NCBI GenBank assembly: GCA_003427395.1 | Contig: BFEA01000283.1 | Location: 1,882,399 to 1,922,609 of the forward strand | Direction: 5' to 3' | Origin: Chara braunii | Lineage: Eukaryota > Streptophyta > Charophyceae > Charales > Characeae | Length of the DNA: 40,211 nt | In this document: positions 39,420 to 40,211 of the stretch, piece by piece | Layout: each line of letters opens with the position of its first letter | Position numbering within the stretch: the first letter of the stretch is position 1 | Notes under the pieces: model-generated | Seen by the model: the letters and a program-made list of their open reading frames with translations, nothing else | The model's database searches: none | What the model was told of the DNA's origin: nothing | Program-made: the position numbers and the translations under genes

Positions 39420-40211
39420 TTAGGAGTGGCTCGTTCAATACATGCTTGGAGTGGCTTGGTAGGTAGGTGCTTAGAGTAGCTCTGTCGGCCGGTGCTTGCA
39501 GAGCCTCGGTCAGTATCGGTGCTTGGAGTGGCTCGGTCGGTATAGGTGCTTCGAGTGGCTCGGTCGGTAGGTGCTTGGAATGGCTCGGTCGGTAGATGCT
39601 TGGAGTGGCTCGGTCGATAGGTGCTTGAAGTGGCTCGGTCGGTAGGTGCTTGGAGTGGCTTGGTTGGTAGGTGCTTGGAGTGGCACGGTGGGTTGGAGTC
39701 GCTCGGTGCGTTGGAAACGCTCGGTCAGTAGGTGCTTGGAGTGGCTCGGTCGGTAGATGCTTGGAGTGGCTCGATCGATAGGTACTTGAAGTAGCTCGGT
39801 CGGTAGGCGCTTGGAGTGGCTTCGTTGGTAGGTGTTTGGAGTGGTTCGGTGGGCAGGTGCTTGGAGTGGCTTGGTTAGTAGGTGCTTGGAGTTCCTCGGT
39901 TGGCATAGGTGCTTGGAGTGCCTCAGTCGGTATAGGTGTTTGGAGTGGCTCCGTCGGTATAGGTGCTTGGAGTGCCTCAGTCGGTATAGGTGCTACGTGG
40001 CTCCGTCAGTTAGGTGCTTGGAGTGGCCCTGCCGGTATAGGTGCTTAAAGCGGCTTGATTGTTAGGAACTTGGAGTGGCTCGCTAGGGAGGTGCTTGGAG
40101 TGGCTCGGTCGGTAGGTGCTTGGAGTGGCTCGGTCGGTAGGTGCTTGGAGTGGCTCGGTCGGTAGATGCTTGGAATGGCTCGGTCAGTAGATGTGCTTGG
40201 AGTGGCTTGGT
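39420..40211. repeat. 25-bp minisatellite running off the window end
   Basis: About 30 units of GGTGCTTGGAGTGGCTCGGT plus CGGTA (25 bases), with 28-base variants carrying an extra TAT. Three 25-base units make 75 bases, so the minus-strand frame (HSKHLPTEPLQAPTDRATPS and on) repeats every 25 residues; that is a consequence of the repeat. The array continues past 40211. Confidence 0.97.

Noticed and set aside
39403-39906. 167-codon minus-strand Pro/Ser/Thr-rich frame
   Set aside because: The 25-residue peptide repeat is explained by three 25-bp minisatellite units, and the frame starts in microsatellite DNA.

Overview
The window looks like repeat-rich nuclear DNA of a eukaryote. Pointers are a fragment of the 25S (large-subunit) rRNA gene, tRNA-derived SINE-like heads, Ty3/gypsy retrotransposon genes, long microsatellites, consensus splice donors, and a primer-binding site resembling the plant tRNA-Asp type. 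A green-lineage host, possibly a charophyte alga, is my best guess, but this is inference and no intact host gene proves it. I found no complete functional protein gene. A 147-base N gap lies at 10546-10692.

Layout. 1-2100: unrecognised DNA with a structured repeat (copy A) and a 25S rRNA fragment. About 2150-7718 and 14480-20646: two diverged, direct copies of a long mostly non-coding repeat, about 12.5-12.9 kb apart. Each is built from arrays of stem-loops: a 180-bp hairpin array, an array with a conserved TAAGTT apical loop, and a roughly 120-bp tandem array. Each also has a minus-strand exon-like frame ending at a consensus splice donor, and a nested-hairpin segment (copies B and C). Both copies end at the same point, ...TCGACA, so they may be very long LTRs; that is unproven. 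7725-14480: a broken gypsy reverse-transcriptase fragment, simple repeats, T-rich palindrome arrays, SINE-like heads, a 36-bp minisatellite and a retroposed poly-A tail.

21140 to about 32200: one decayed Ty3/gypsy element on the minus strand. Read from high to low coordinates it has a putative 5' LTR edge, a tRNA-Asp-like primer-binding site (31630-31647), a 5' reading frame with an internally repeated domain, gag with a damaged zinc knuckle, protease (DSG), reverse transcriptase (YIDD), RNase H, integrase (DX35E with the first Asp changed to Tyr), a polypurine tract and a hairpin-rich putative 3' LTR. A nested 0.26-kb insertion splits gag from protease. 32219-38140 holds unrecognised, broken minus-strand reading frames. 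38650-40211 is microsatellite followed by a 25-bp minisatellite that runs off the window.

The most notable signal is the stem-loop array at 4502-5395 and 17182-17902. The loop is nearly constant, while the flanking stems differ from unit to unit and between copies and yet usually stay complementary. That means either selection on folded RNA or DNA, or a palindrome-repairing mutation process.
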